Positions 37,613-46,704 of a stretch of DNA of 64,000 nucleotides are shown piece after piece. Source of the DNA: Pelagibius sp. CAU 1746 (lineage in GTDB: Bacteria; Pseudomonadota; Alphaproteobacteria; Kiloniellales; Kiloniellaceae); the NCBI RefSeq assembly GCF_039839785.1, contig NZ_JBDOQT010000001.1:1302001-1366000 (forward strand), given 5' to 3'. A model generated the notes under the pieces. That model worked only from the letters and a program-made list of their open reading frames with translations. It searched no databases and was not told where the DNA came from. Position 1 is the stretch's first letter, and each line of letters opens with the position of its first letter. Made by a program: the position numbers and the translations under genes.

Positions 37613-37636
37613 GCTGGCCACCCCCTTTGGGTCGGC

Positions 37637-38293
37637 TTAGTCCTCTTTGGACTCTTCCTCGGCGGGCGCCTCGGCTGCCGCCTCGGCTTCGCCCTCCTGT
37701 TCCTCCGCGGCCTCTTCGCGCACCACGGTGGGGGCGGCGATGGTCGCGATGGTGAAGTCGCGGTCGGTGATGGTCGGCGCCACGCCGTCCGGCAGCTTCA
37801 CCATGGAGATGTGCACGCCGTCGCCGATCTGCAGACCGGCCAGGTCGATGTCGATCTGCGACGGAATGGCGTCCGCCCGGCAGGCCAGTTCGATCTCGTG
37901 GCGCACCACGTTCAGCACGCCGCCTTCCTTCAGGCCCGGGCAGGTGTCTTCATTGATGAAGTGGACCGCCACCTCGACGTGGACGCTGGTGGCTGCGGAG
38001 ACGCGCAGGAAGTCGATGTGGACCGGATTGTCGGTCACCGGATCGAACTGCACGTCGCGGGCCAGGGCCCGCTCGCTCTTGCCGCCATCGACCTTCACGT
38101 CGAAGAGGGTGGAGAAAAAACCGCCCTGGTGCAGCAGCTTGTTCAACTGCCGCTCCTCGACGGAAATCAGGGTAGGATCCTTTTTCGCGCCGTAAATCAC
38201 GCCCGGCACCTGCCCGGCGCGACGTGCGGCACGGGCTGGCCCCTTCCCGGCCCGCTCCCGCGAAGCCGCGGGAAATTCAACTACGTCAGCCAT
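37637..38293 (-). CDS. rplY: Ribosomal protein bL25, long (CTC) form
   Basis: A 218-residue protein of the 5S-rRNA-binding L25/CTC family. The N-terminal L25 domain starts with RERAGKGPARAARRAGQVPG and contains FDPVTDNPVHIDFLRVSA. The C-terminal TL5-like domain follows, and the last 30 residues are an acidic, Ala/Glu-rich tail. AAGGAG lies 8 bp before the ATG. A long hairpin sits in the leader and may regulate it. Confidence 0.94.
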   Translation of the reverse strand: MADVVEFPAASRERAGKGPARAARRAGQVPGVIYGAKKDPTLISVEERQLNKLLHQGGFFSTLFDVKVDGGKSERALARDVQFDPVTDNPVHIDFLRVSAATSVHVEVAVHFINEDTCPGLKEGGVLNVVRHEIELACRADAIPSQIDIDLAGLQIGDGVHISMVKLPDGVAPTITDRDFTIATIAAPTVVREEAAEEQEGEAEAAAEAPAEEESKED

Positions 38294-38320
38294 TGTCTAA
38301 CTCCTTGACTGATTGAACCG

Positions 38321-38380
38321 GATGCCGGCACCCTGCCGGCCTCCGCCTCGCCCGACCCGGCCTCCAGGGGTGCCGGCATC
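38321..38380 (-). promoter_or_regulatory. Long stem-loop in the rplY leader
   Basis: GATGCCGGCACCC (38321-38333) and GGGTGCCGGCATC (38368-38380) are 13-bp perfect arms around a 34-nt interior that can itself pair (GCCGG/CCGGC). It starts 28 bp upstream of the rplY ATG and lies within the prs-rplY gap. It could be an autoregulatory leader for L25, an attenuator or terminator after prs, or a repeat. No T-run follows. Confidence 0.5.
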
Positions 38381-38412
38381 GGAAAAGCTCGTAAAACGAC
38401 GTTCTAACGGCC

Positions 38413-39357
<945 letters not shown>

Positions 39358-39638
39358 GGCGGTATCCTTAGTGCCCGTTTTGCTGGGCGTGGATCGTCTG
39401 GCGCGGCGAAATCTCGTCCGTCTCACGCGTCCCCTGGGGCCCAGGCGGGCGGACCATATCAATGCCTTCCGGCCCTGTAAACGGCCTTGGCCGGACTTTC
39501 TGGAGGCATCCCGGCGGCCGCCCCCGAGGGTGTCGGGAGGGTCGCTGCCAGGGGGGAGAAGGCGGTTAAAAACTAGCCTTCCGGCTGTGGTTCGGAGACG
39601 TCCGGCGGGGGCGCTTGCCGGGGCCCGGGCAGGCCGGC

Positions 39639-39707
39639 CTAGATCAGGAAGCAGCTGGCCAGCAGGCCGAGGCAGAGGAAAAGGACGAAGACGGTCAGAT
39701 GCGGCAT
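39639..39707 (-). CDS. Possible 22-residue hydrophobic peptide
   Basis: A short frame on the minus strand encodes a peptide almost entirely hydrophobic ([19 protein letters not shown]), enough for one membrane helix. GGGAG lies about 12 bp upstream. It is 76 bp downstream of the M24 gene and 281 bp upstream of prs. Nothing else is seen in 39358-39783. Conservation in relatives would decide whether it is real. Confidence 0.25.
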   Translation of the reverse strand: MPHLTVFVLFLCLGLLASCFLI

Positions 39708-39783
39708 CGAAAAGGGGTCTCCCGAATCGCCCTCCGGGGGCGGCCCGCCGGGGCGCCGGGCGGCTTAACCTTACCGGTTTCCG

Positions 39784-40935
39784 CTAGCGGGTTTCCAGCT
39801 CCAGGGAGGCCCCGGACAGGGGCTCCGCCGCCGCCTCGGTGACCAGGCTGGTGCGTCCCAGGGTCATGGCCACGCCTTCCTCGGAGTTGAAGAGGATCAT
39901 GTGGCAGAAGATCGTCATGCCCGGCTCGAAGACCACGGGATTGCCGTGGTACAGCATCGGCCAGTCCATCCACACCGGGGCGAAGGTGGTGCCCTGGGAA
40001 TAGCCGCAGGCATTCATGCGGTGGGCCTGGTAGCCGGCGGCATCCATGACCCGGCTGTGGGCGTCGAAGGCCTCGCCGAAGGTCCTGCCGGGGCGCAGCT
40101 TGTCCTCCACCGCCAGCAGGGCGTCGCGGGCCACGGCGTGCATCTCCCGGTGCAGGGGCCGCGGTCCGCCGATCGGCAGGGTGCGCATCATGGCGGCATG
40201 GTAGTGGCGGTAGGTGCCGGCCCATTCCAGGGTCAGTTGGTCCTGCGCATCCAGGTGGCGCCGCCCGGAATAGTAGCGGCACAAGAGGGCGCCGGGGCCG
40301 GAGCCGATGATGAACTCGTTGGAGGGGTCGTCGCCGCCGCGGGTGAAGATGGCGCCGTGCATGGCGGCCAGGACGTCGCCCTCGAAGGCGCCCGGCCCGG
40401 CGCTGTCGAGCGCGGCCTGCCAGGCGGCGTCGGCCAGGTTTGCTGCCTCGCGCACATAGGCGACCTCTGCCGGGCTCTTCACCACCCGCAGGCGGCTGAC
40501 CAGGCCGGAGGCGTCCTCCAGGGCGCAGAAACCCTCCAGGGCCGCCTCCAGGCGCTTGCCCTGGGCGGCGGTCAGGCCGTAGGCGTCGTACTCCACGCCC
40601 AGCTTCTTCCCGGCGCAGCCGAAGCCGCGCAGGATCTCGCGCAGCTCGGCGGCGGGCGCGGCATCGGGATCGTCGACCCAGATGCGGATGTCCCGGATCA
40701 TCGAGGTCTGCTGCGCCTGGCGCAGGTCCGGCGCCCGGGTCAGCAGCATGAGGCGGCCGTCGGCGCCCAGGTAGAGGCACTGGAAGAAGCAGTAGCCGAA
40801 GGTGTCGTAGCCAGTCAGGTAGTACATGCTTTCCTGCCGGAAGATCAGCAGGCCGTCCAGGCCGGTCTCGGCCAGCAGGCGGCAGGTCCGCTCGCGCCGC
40901 CGGGCGAGCTCCTCTTCGCTGAAATGCAGGGGCAT
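39784..40935 (-). CDS. M24-family (creatinase/aminopeptidase P fold) protein without metal ligands
   Basis: A 383-residue pita-bread-fold protein with a creatinase N-terminal domain (LIFRQESMYYLTGYDTFGYC). The catalytic half lacks the usual ligands: the first Asp is Glu237, the second is Ala248 in EWAGTYRHYHAAMMRT, and one Glu is His345 in PGMTIFCHMILF. It is therefore unlikely to be a metallopeptidase and is more like creatinase- or ectoine-hydrolase-type enzymes that act without metal. The substrate is unknown. It is followed upstream by pgeF. Confidence 0.78.
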   Translation of the reverse strand: MPLHFSEEELARRRERTCRLLAETGLDGLLIFRQESMYYLTGYDTFGYCFFQCLYLGADGRLMLLTRAPDLRQAQQTSMIRDIRIWVDDPDAAPAAELREILRGFGCAGKKLGVEYDAYGLTAAQGKRLEAALEGFCALEDASGLVSRLRVVKSPAEVAYVREAANLADAAWQAALDSAGPGAFEGDVLAAMHGAIFTRGGDDPSNEFIIGSGPGALLCRYYSGRRHLDAQDQLTLEWAGTYRHYHAAMMRTLPIGGPRPLHREMHAVARDALLAVEDKLRPGRTFGEAFDAHSRVMDAAGYQAHRMNACGYSQGTTFAPVWMDWPMLYHGNPVVFEPGMTIFCHMILFNSEEGVAMTLGRTSLVTEAAAEPLSGASLELETR

Positions 40936-40954
40936 GGAGGGGTTCTCTCGGGCG

Positions 40955-41722
40955 TCAGGGTTCCAGGTAGATGGCGGAGAGGCCGCGGCCGTAATCCGGC
41001 TCCTTGCGGTGGCAGGAGCGGCGGTAGCTGAAGAAGCGTTCTTCCTCGGCGCAGGTGTCGCAGGGCAGGGTCTGCACGGTCTTGAGGCCCGCGGCGCCGA
41101 GGCGCCGGGCGACGTAGCCCTTGATGTCGAAGTGGGAGTGGCCCTCGCGCCGGCCGGGGCAGAAGAAGTCCGCGTTCTGCGGGTCCTGCTCCAGGAAGGG
41201 GGCCGGGAACTCGGGGCCGACTTCGTAGGAGCGTTGGGAGATCGCCGGGCCGATGCCGGCGGCGATGCGCTCGGCCGTGGCGCCCAGCTCGACCATGGCC
41301 GCCACGGTGGCCGCCACCACCCCGTTCAGCGCGCCCTTCCAGCCGGCATGGGCGGCGCCGACGACGCCGGCCTCGGCGTCGGCGAAGAGCACCGGCACGC
41401 AGTCGGCGGTGAGGATGCCGAGGGCGATGCCGCGCTCGCGGGTCACCATGGCGTCGGCCTTGGGGGCCTCGTCGCGGGCCCAGGGCGCGCGCACCTCCAC
41501 CACGTCCGGCGAATGGATCTGGTAGGCGGTGACCAGGCGGTCGCCTTCCAGGTCGATCGTCGCCATGGCGCGGCGCCGGTTCTCGGTGACGTTCTCCGGC
41601 TTGTCGCCGGAACCGTAGCCGCAGTTGAGGCTGGAGAAGAGCCCCTCGCTGACGCCGCCGCCGCGGCAGAAGAAGCCGTGGCGCACGCGGGGCAGGTCGT
41701 TGAGGCGGCCGATGGTCAGCAT
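40955..41722 (-). CDS. pgeF: Peptidoglycan editing factor PgeF (laccase-domain protein)
   Basis: A 255-residue protein of the YfiH/PgeF family, which prevents L-Ser misincorporation into the cell-wall peptide stem. Metal-binding residues lie in ILTADCVPVLFAD and GAAHAGWKGALNGVV. QIHSPDVVEV and CDTCAEEERFFSYRR are conserved. The ATG at 41722 is chosen; a GTG at 41731 would add three residues. It lies downstream of midA with about a 10-bp gap, as in many alphaproteobacteria. Confidence 0.9.
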   Translation of the reverse strand: MLTIGRLNDLPRVRHGFFCRGGGVSEGLFSSLNCGYGSGDKPENVTENRRRAMATIDLEGDRLVTAYQIHSPDVVEVRAPWARDEAPKADAMVTRERGIALGILTADCVPVLFADAEAGVVGAAHAGWKGALNGVVAATVAAMVELGATAERIAAGIGPAISQRSYEVGPEFPAPFLEQDPQNADFFCPGRREGHSHFDIKGYVARRLGAAGLKTVQTLPCDTCAEEERFFSYRRSCHRKEPDYGRGLSAIYLEP

Positions 41723-41732
41723 GGGCGGCACT

Positions 41733-42884
41733 CTAACGGTCTTGGCTGTCGGGCGATAGGGGGGGCGGCGATTGCGGGGCGGGCGCCTCGAAGCCGGCCG
41801 GGGCGCCCGGGTCGAACGGGGGGCCGGGGGAGGTGAGGGCCAGCGTCTTGAAGAGGCCGCCCATCTCCGCCGGGTCGGTCAGGCGTTTGCGCGCGGCGCC
41901 GATGGCCTCGGCGGCGCGCGGCGCCGCGGCGGCGAGCTGGGCGGCGCGCAGCTCGATGCCCAGGGCGCCCAGAAAGTCGCCCTGCGGCACCGGCCCGTGG
42001 GCCAGGCAGCCGGCGCTGGCCGCGGCCTGGGCCAGGCTCGCGAAGTCCACGTGGGCGGTCAGGTCGGCGCTGCCCGGCGCGTCGAGCACCTCGTGGTGGC
42101 GGTGGTGGCGCAGCGCCTGAAGGGTCGGGCCGGGCGCCGGACTGGCCGGGCCGTAGTCGACGATGAGGGCGGCGCCGGGCTGGCGCGCCAGGCGGTGGCC
42201 CAGGAAGGCGGCGATGTTGAGGGCCGCCGGGCAGACCTCCACCAGGGTGCCTTCCGGGGCGTCGCGCAGGGCGGCGGGGATCAGCGGGCGGTTGGCCGCG
42301 CTGGGCGCCGCCAGGGCGAAGGCCAAGGCGTCGTCCGGACCCAGCACCACCACCCGCTCGGCCCAGCCTTCCGCGGTCTGCTCGAACTGGCGCACCGGCA
42401 GGGCGTCGAAGAACTCGTTGGCGATCAGCAGCAGCGGGCCTTCCGGGATCTGCCCGGCGTTATCCAGCCAGGTGATCTCGTGCGCGCCCAGCGATTCGCG
42501 CTGGCGCTCGCGCAGCGCGGGGCTGACCTCGACGAGGTGGATGTCCAGGGCGTCGTGGAAGCCGGGCACCTGGCGGGTGGCGCGCAGGGCGTCGGCCATC
42601 AGGGTGCCGCGCCCCGGGCCCAGCTCCACCAGGGCGCAGGGGGCGGGCTGGCCGAGGCGCAGCCAGCTATCGGCGCACCACACGCCGATCAACTCGCCGA
42701 ACATCTGGCTGATCTCCGGGGCGGTGATGAAATCGCCGCCGGCTGGGCCGGGCGCGCCGAAGGGGTCGCCGCGCATGTAATAGCCGCCCACCGGATGGGT
42801 CAGGGCCTCGCCCATGTAGTCGGCCACGCTCAGCATGCCTTCCCGCTCCAGGCGCCGGCGCAGGTGGTCGAGCAGGGAAACCAT
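41733..42884 (-). CDS. MidA/NDUFAF7-type SAM-dependent methyltransferase
   Basis: A 383-residue protein of the family that in mitochondria methylates an Arg of complex I during assembly. It has YYMRGDPFGAPGPAGGDFIT, TAPEISQMFGELIGVW, ALVELGPGRGTLMADALRAT (SAM motif I, about residues 85-104) and LLIANEFFDALPVRQFEQT. A Pro-rich tail ends the protein. It lies between lgt and pgeF, the common order in this class. Confidence 0.92.
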   Translation of the reverse strand: MVSLLDHLRRRLEREGMLSVADYMGEALTHPVGGYYMRGDPFGAPGPAGGDFITAPEISQMFGELIGVWCADSWLRLGQPAPCALVELGPGRGTLMADALRATRQVPGFHDALDIHLVEVSPALRERQRESLGAHEITWLDNAGQIPEGPLLLIANEFFDALPVRQFEQTAEGWAERVVVLGPDDALAFALAAPSAANRPLIPAALRDAPEGTLVEVCPAALNIAAFLGHRLARQPGAALIVDYGPASPAPGPTLQALRHHRHHEVLDAPGSADLTAHVDFASLAQAAASAGCLAHGPVPQGDFLGALGIELRAAQLAAAAPRAAEAIGAARKRLTDPAEMGGLFKTLALTSPGPPFDPGAPAGFEAPAPQSPPPLSPDSQDR

Positions 42885-42896
42885 GGACCCTGGCCT

Positions 42897-43742
42897 TTAC
42901 GCCTTGCGGCGCAGCGCCCAGACGGTGACGGCGATGCCGATCAGCACCATGGGGAAGGACAGCACCTGGCCCATGGTGATGCCGGGCAGCACGAAGGCGA
43001 GGAATTCGTCGGGCTCGCGGAAGAACTCGGCGATGATCCGCGCCAGGCCGTAGCCGATCATGAAGGCGCCGGAGATCAGGCCGCTGCGCTCCAGCGCGCC
43101 CTTGCGCACCATGACGTGGAGGACGAGGAACAGCACCAGGCCTTCCAGCAGCGATTCATAAAGCTGGCTGGGGTGGCGCGCGATGGGGCCGGCGTGGGGA
43201 AAGACCATGGCCCAGGGCACCTGGGCGGAGTCCGCGGTGCGGCCGTAGAGCTCGCCGTTGATGAAGTTGGCGATGCGTCCCAGGCAGAGGCCGATGGGGG
43301 TCGCCGCGCCGACGATGTCGGAGAGCGTGAAGTAGCTGACCCCGCGGCTGCGCGCGAAGAGGCCGATGGCCGCCAGCACGCCCAGCAGGCCGCCGTGGAA
43401 CGACATGCCGCCGCGCCAGATGAAGACCACCTCCAGCGGGTTGGCCAGGTAATAGTCGGGCTTGTAGAACAGGACGTAGCCCAGGCGCCCGCCCAGCACC
43501 ACGCCCAGCGTCGCCCACAAGAGGAAATCGTCGAAGTCGACGGGCTTCAGGCGGTGGGGCGGCAGCTTGGTCATCCAGCGGCAGTACAGCCAGGCCAGCA
43601 CCAGGCCTGCGATGTAGGCCAGCGCGTACCAGCGCACGTCGAAAATCCAGATGGAGAAGGCGACCGGGTCGAAGTCCGGGTGCTGCAGGGCCATCCACAT
43701 CGGGTTAAGGGAACTGGCGGCGGAGTCGGCCGGAAATGCCAT
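42897..43742 (-). CDS. lgt: Prolipoprotein diacylglyceryl transferase
   Basis: A 281-residue inner-membrane enzyme that attaches diacylglycerol to the lipobox Cys of prolipoproteins. It has WYALAYIAGLVLAWLYCRWM, the Lgt signature GRIANFINGELYGR (about residues 154-167), FHGGLLGVLAAIGLF and HPSQLYESLLEG. Seven helices are expected. An internal Met 14 codons on could be an alternative start. It precedes midA by 12 bp. The lipoprotein at 34.5 kb is a plausible client. Confidence 0.95.
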   Translation of the reverse strand: MAFPADSAASSLNPMWMALQHPDFDPVAFSIWIFDVRWYALAYIAGLVLAWLYCRWMTKLPPHRLKPVDFDDFLLWATLGVVLGGRLGYVLFYKPDYYLANPLEVVFIWRGGMSFHGGLLGVLAAIGLFARSRGVSYFTLSDIVGAATPIGLCLGRIANFINGELYGRTADSAQVPWAMVFPHAGPIARHPSQLYESLLEGLVLFLVLHVMVRKGALERSGLISGAFMIGYGLARIIAEFFREPDEFLAFVLPGITMGQVLSFPMVLIGIAVTVWALRRKA

Positions 43743-43759
43743 GGAACCTCTTGTGCCCT

Positions 43760-44758
43760 CTAACGATAAGGGTCGGGTTGGGAGAGAAAGTCCTTCACGT
43801 AGCGGGCGACGCCTTCCTCCAGTTCGGTGAAGGGCTTGCCGTAGCCGGCGGCGCGCAGGCGCGCCATCCTGGCTTCGGTGAAGTATTGGTACTTGTCGCG
43901 GATGTTCTCCGGCGTCGGCACGTAGCTGATGTTCTCCGGGCGCTCCACGGCGGCGAAGACGGCGCGCGCCAGGTCGGCGAAGGAGCGCGCTTTGCCGGTG
44001 CCGACGTTGAACAGGCCGCTAACCGCCGGGCTGTCGAGCAGCCAGAGCATGACGTCGACGCAGTCGCCGACCCAGATGAAGTCGCGCAGCTGGCCGCCGT
44101 CGGCATAGTCCGGGTGGTGCGACTGGAACAGCTTGGCCGCTTCGCCGCGCTGAAGCTGGCCGTAGAGGTGCCAGGCGACGCTGGCCTGGCCGCCCTTGTG
44201 GTACTCGTTGGGGCCGTAGACGTTGAAGAACTTCAAGCCCGCCCACTGCGGCGGTGCCAGGGCCTCGCCGTGCTGGGCCGCCTTGGCCAGGCGGCGGACG
44301 ACCCAGCGGTCGAAGAGCTGCTTGCTCCAGCCGTAGCCGTTGAGGGGCCTGAGGCGCGCCAGGTAGTCCGCGCTCGCGTCGTCGTCGAAGCCTTCGGCCC
44401 CGTCGCCGTAGGTGGCGGCGGAGGAGGCGTAGATCAGCGGAATCCTCTCGCGGGTGCAGTGATCCCACAGCACCTTGGACAGGCGGAAGTTGTTGGCCAG
44501 CAGGGCGTCGCCGTCGGTCTCCGTGGTCGCCGAGATGGCGCCCATGTGGAAGACCCCGGTCAGGCGCCCCTCGGCCCAGCGCAGGAAGTCCGGCAGCTCC
44601 TCCGGCGGGATCACGTCCTCCAGGCCGTGGTGGGCCAGGTTGCGCCATTTGTCGCCCTCGCCCAGGCGGTCGCAGACGACCACGTCCTCGCCCCGCTCGC
44701 AGAGCGCGGCAACCAGGTTGGAGCCGATGAAACCGGCGCCGCCGGTAACAAGAAGCAT
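43760..44758 (-). CDS. hldD: ADP-L-glycero-D-manno-heptose 6-epimerase
   Basis: A 332-residue short-chain-dehydrogenase-type epimerase making ADP-L-glycero-D-manno-heptose for the LPS inner core. The NAD(P) motif is LLVTGGAGFIGSNLVAALCE. The catalytic Tyr-Lys pair is in NGYGWSKQLFDRWVV. FNVYGPNEYHKGGQASVAWH is diagnostic of HldD. It lies 17 bp upstream of lgt on the same strand and may be co-transcribed with it. Confidence 0.94.
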   Translation of the reverse strand: MLLVTGGAGFIGSNLVAALCERGEDVVVCDRLGEGDKWRNLAHHGLEDVIPPEELPDFLRWAEGRLTGVFHMGAISATTETDGDALLANNFRLSKVLWDHCTRERIPLIYASSAATYGDGAEGFDDDASADYLARLRPLNGYGWSKQLFDRWVVRRLAKAAQHGEALAPPQWAGLKFFNVYGPNEYHKGGQASVAWHLYGQLQRGEAAKLFQSHHPDYADGGQLRDFIWVGDCVDVMLWLLDSPAVSGLFNVGTGKARSFADLARAVFAAVERPENISYVPTPENIRDKYQYFTEARMARLRAAGYGKPFTELEEGVARYVKDFLSQPDPYR

Positions 44759-44886
44759 AGTGAAGCCGATCCTTTTCTAGAGCCGCCTCGCCGGTGAAGG
44801 CGCGGGACTAGAGGCGCTCCCTTATAGAGGCCGGGCCGAAGCCTCCGCAACCCCACGGCCCCTTTTGCTTCGGGTTGCCTTAGCCC

Positions 44887-45933
44887 CTAGTTGCCCGAGG
44901 GGACGCGCCCTGCGGTTCCGCCGCCCTGGCCGGCGGGCAGGGGCACCAGGCCGCGCAGGGTCAGGTAGCCGCCGGGCCCGGAGGCGGCGGCGCCCCGGAT
45001 CTCGGCCAGGAAGCCGTCCAGGCCGGGTGTGTCCTTCGCCTGGCCGGGTTTGGCGTAGACGTAAAGCGGCCGGGCGGGGGGATAGCGGCCGTCGGCGATG
45101 GCCGCGGCGCGGGGGGAGATGCCCTCAACCGCCAGCGCGTCCAGGCGCGCGCCCTGGCGGTCCAGGAAATTGAAGCTGAAGATGCCCAGTGCGCCCGGAT
45201 GCCGGGTCAGTTGCTCGGCGGTCTCCGCCTCGTCCTCGCCCAGCTCGACAAAGACGCCGTCGGCGCGCAGCGCTCCGGCCAAGGCGGCGCGCTGCTCCGC
45301 GGTCCAGCCGCGCAGCTCGGGCAGAGCCGCGGCGGCGGGCTGCATGACCAGCTCGACGAAGGCGTCGCGCAGCGGGCTGCCCGGCGGCGGGCCGTAGATC
45401 TCGATGGGCGCCACCGGCAGGGCGAAGTCGATATCGCTCCACAGGCGGTAGGGATTGTCGATCAGCCGTCCCTCCAGGGGAACCTGGCGCGCCAGGGCCA
45501 GGAAGATCTGGCGCAGGCTGAGGCCGGCCGGCGCGCGGCCCGGGAGCTGGCCCAGCGCCACCGCCTGGTGGCCGATGGCCGTCTCGCTGACGGCGATGTT
45601 CTTGCGCTGGCAGGCGCCGAGCTCGGCCCGCGTCATGCGCCGCTCGGTCACGGCGGCGTCGGCAAAACGCGGGCCCTGGCCGGCGCAGAACGCTTGAAAG
45701 GCGCGCGCGCCGCCCAGCCGCTCGACCACCGGCATGGCTTGGTCGCTCTTCAGGCTGAACCGCTCGGCGGCGGCGATCGCCAGGGGAAAGGCGGCCGTGC
45801 CGCTGACCACGCTGACCGCCTCGCGGGGGTCGTGCTGCGCCTGGGCCGGGCCCGGTGCGGCGGCCGGCAGGGCAAGCACCGCCAGCAGCGCCCCTGCGCG
45901 CAGCGGCAGTGAAATTCGCGGAATCTTGGGCAT
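44887..45933 (-). CDS. PstS-like periplasmic substrate-binding protein
   Basis: A 348-residue protein. A signal peptide (LRAGALLAVLALPAAAP, cleaved near AQAQ) leads to a periplasmic-binding fold of the PstS-like type, with VVSGTAAFPLAIAAAERF, NIAVSETAIGHQAVALGQL and TRHPGALGIFSFNFLD. No ABC permease or ATPase gene is adjacent, so it is an orphan. The ATG at 45933 follows GAGAGGGG; an upstream Met is rejected because it would bury the signal peptide. The ligand is presumed phosphate-like but unproven. Confidence 0.78.
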   Translation of the reverse strand: MPKIPRISLPLRAGALLAVLALPAAAPGPAQAQHDPREAVSVVSGTAAFPLAIAAAERFSLKSDQAMPVVERLGGARAFQAFCAGQGPRFADAAVTERRMTRAELGACQRKNIAVSETAIGHQAVALGQLPGRAPAGLSLRQIFLALARQVPLEGRLIDNPYRLWSDIDFALPVAPIEIYGPPPGSPLRDAFVELVMQPAAAALPELRGWTAEQRAALAGALRADGVFVELGEDEAETAEQLTRHPGALGIFSFNFLDRQGARLDALAVEGISPRAAAIADGRYPPARPLYVYAKPGQAKDTPGLDGFLAEIRGAAASGPGGYLTLRGLVPLPAGQGGGTAGRVPSGN

Positions 45934-46110
45934 GGCCCCCCTCTCTCGTGCCGCCGCAGTCAAGCGTCTTGCCTGCCGCTACACAAGAACAATGGGCCGG
46001 AGATGGGCCAGGCCCCCCGAAAGTGATCCGCTGGTAACCAGGAATCGTGACTTGAAAAAACACCCCTAATAATTGAAAATTTCTTTGATCATTGCGACGT
46101 GGGGGTGTGT

Positions 46111-46695
46111 ATGGGGCGCGGTTGCAAGATTCTTGCTGCGACATTGCTGGCGATATCTCCGTTTTTTGCGTCGAACGCAAAGGCCACGACGTGTGAGTGC
46201 AAGCAGCATCCTGCGGAAGCTGAAGCGGCGGGGACTTGCTCGCGCACCGAAGACAAGGACAACTGCACCCTGTCTTTCACCAGCACCCCGCCGGAGGCGT
46301 ACAAGGACTTCGTCTCCCGGCTACAAGGGCTGGGGATAGAACAAGACCCTCGGCAGGCCTTGGATCAGGCATTCAAAATGCCGCCGGAGTTCTATCGCGA
46401 CGGATTGTACCAGTTGCTGCCGGCGTTGTTTGCGGTCTCCCAACGCACCAAGTTTCAGGACGCGACTCCGATAATGTTGAAGGCCGTCCAGAACGTTGCC
46501 GAAAGCGACGACGCGGCGACGATCAAAGACATCTTTGCGAACAAGGGCGCCGATCCCAAGCAGGGCAGCGCCGGCGGCGTTGCCTGGCTTGCGAGTTACG
46601 GCTGCGTTTCGCTGAAATTCGATGGCTTTGAATTCATGGTGAAGACCCGCTTCTCCCAAAGAGTCTATTTCTGCGATGGAGAGATCGGCGAGTAG
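46111..46695 (+). CDS. Secreted Cys-containing protein of unknown function
   Basis: A 194-residue protein. The signal peptide runs to about residue 25 (ILAATLLAISPFFASNAKA). The mature part has six Cys, four near the N-terminus (TTCECKQHPAEAEAAGTC and DNCTLSF) and two near the end (SYGCVSL, YFCDGE), suggesting three disulfides in the periplasm. I recognise no domain. Its DNA looks less GC-rich than the flanks. GTG 46099 is a possible earlier start but ATG 46111 fits the signal peptide better. A membrane-protein gene starts 9 bp after its stop, so the two form an operon. Confidence 0.6.
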   Translation: MGRGCKILAATLLAISPFFASNAKATTCECKQHPAEAEAAGTCSRTEDKDNCTLSFTSTPPEAYKDFVSRLQGLGIEQDPRQALDQAFKMPPEFYRDGLYQLLPALFAVSQRTKFQDATPIMLKAVQNVAESDDAATIKDIFANKGADPKQGSAGGVAWLASYGCVSLKFDGFEFMVKTRFSQRVYFCDGEIGE

Positions 46696-46704
46696 CGGGC
46701 GACG

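Noticed and set aside
35855-38308. Very long open frame on the plus strand opposite ychF, pth and rplY
   Set aside because: It is antisense to three well-conserved genes and arises from GC-rich codon bias; no domain is recognisable.
39784-40935. Ectoine hydrolase DoeA
   Set aside because: Fold and lost metal ligands are compatible, but no doeB or other ectoine-degradation gene is adjacent and no specific residues could be matched, so only the M24 fold is claimed.
41772-43763. Long plus-strand frame opposite midA and lgt
   Set aside because: Antisense to two clearly recognised genes; composition is Gly/Ala/Gln-rich without domain structure.
44887-45933. Complete Pst phosphate transporter locus
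   Set aside because: Only the binding protein is present; neighbours are hldD and unrelated genes.
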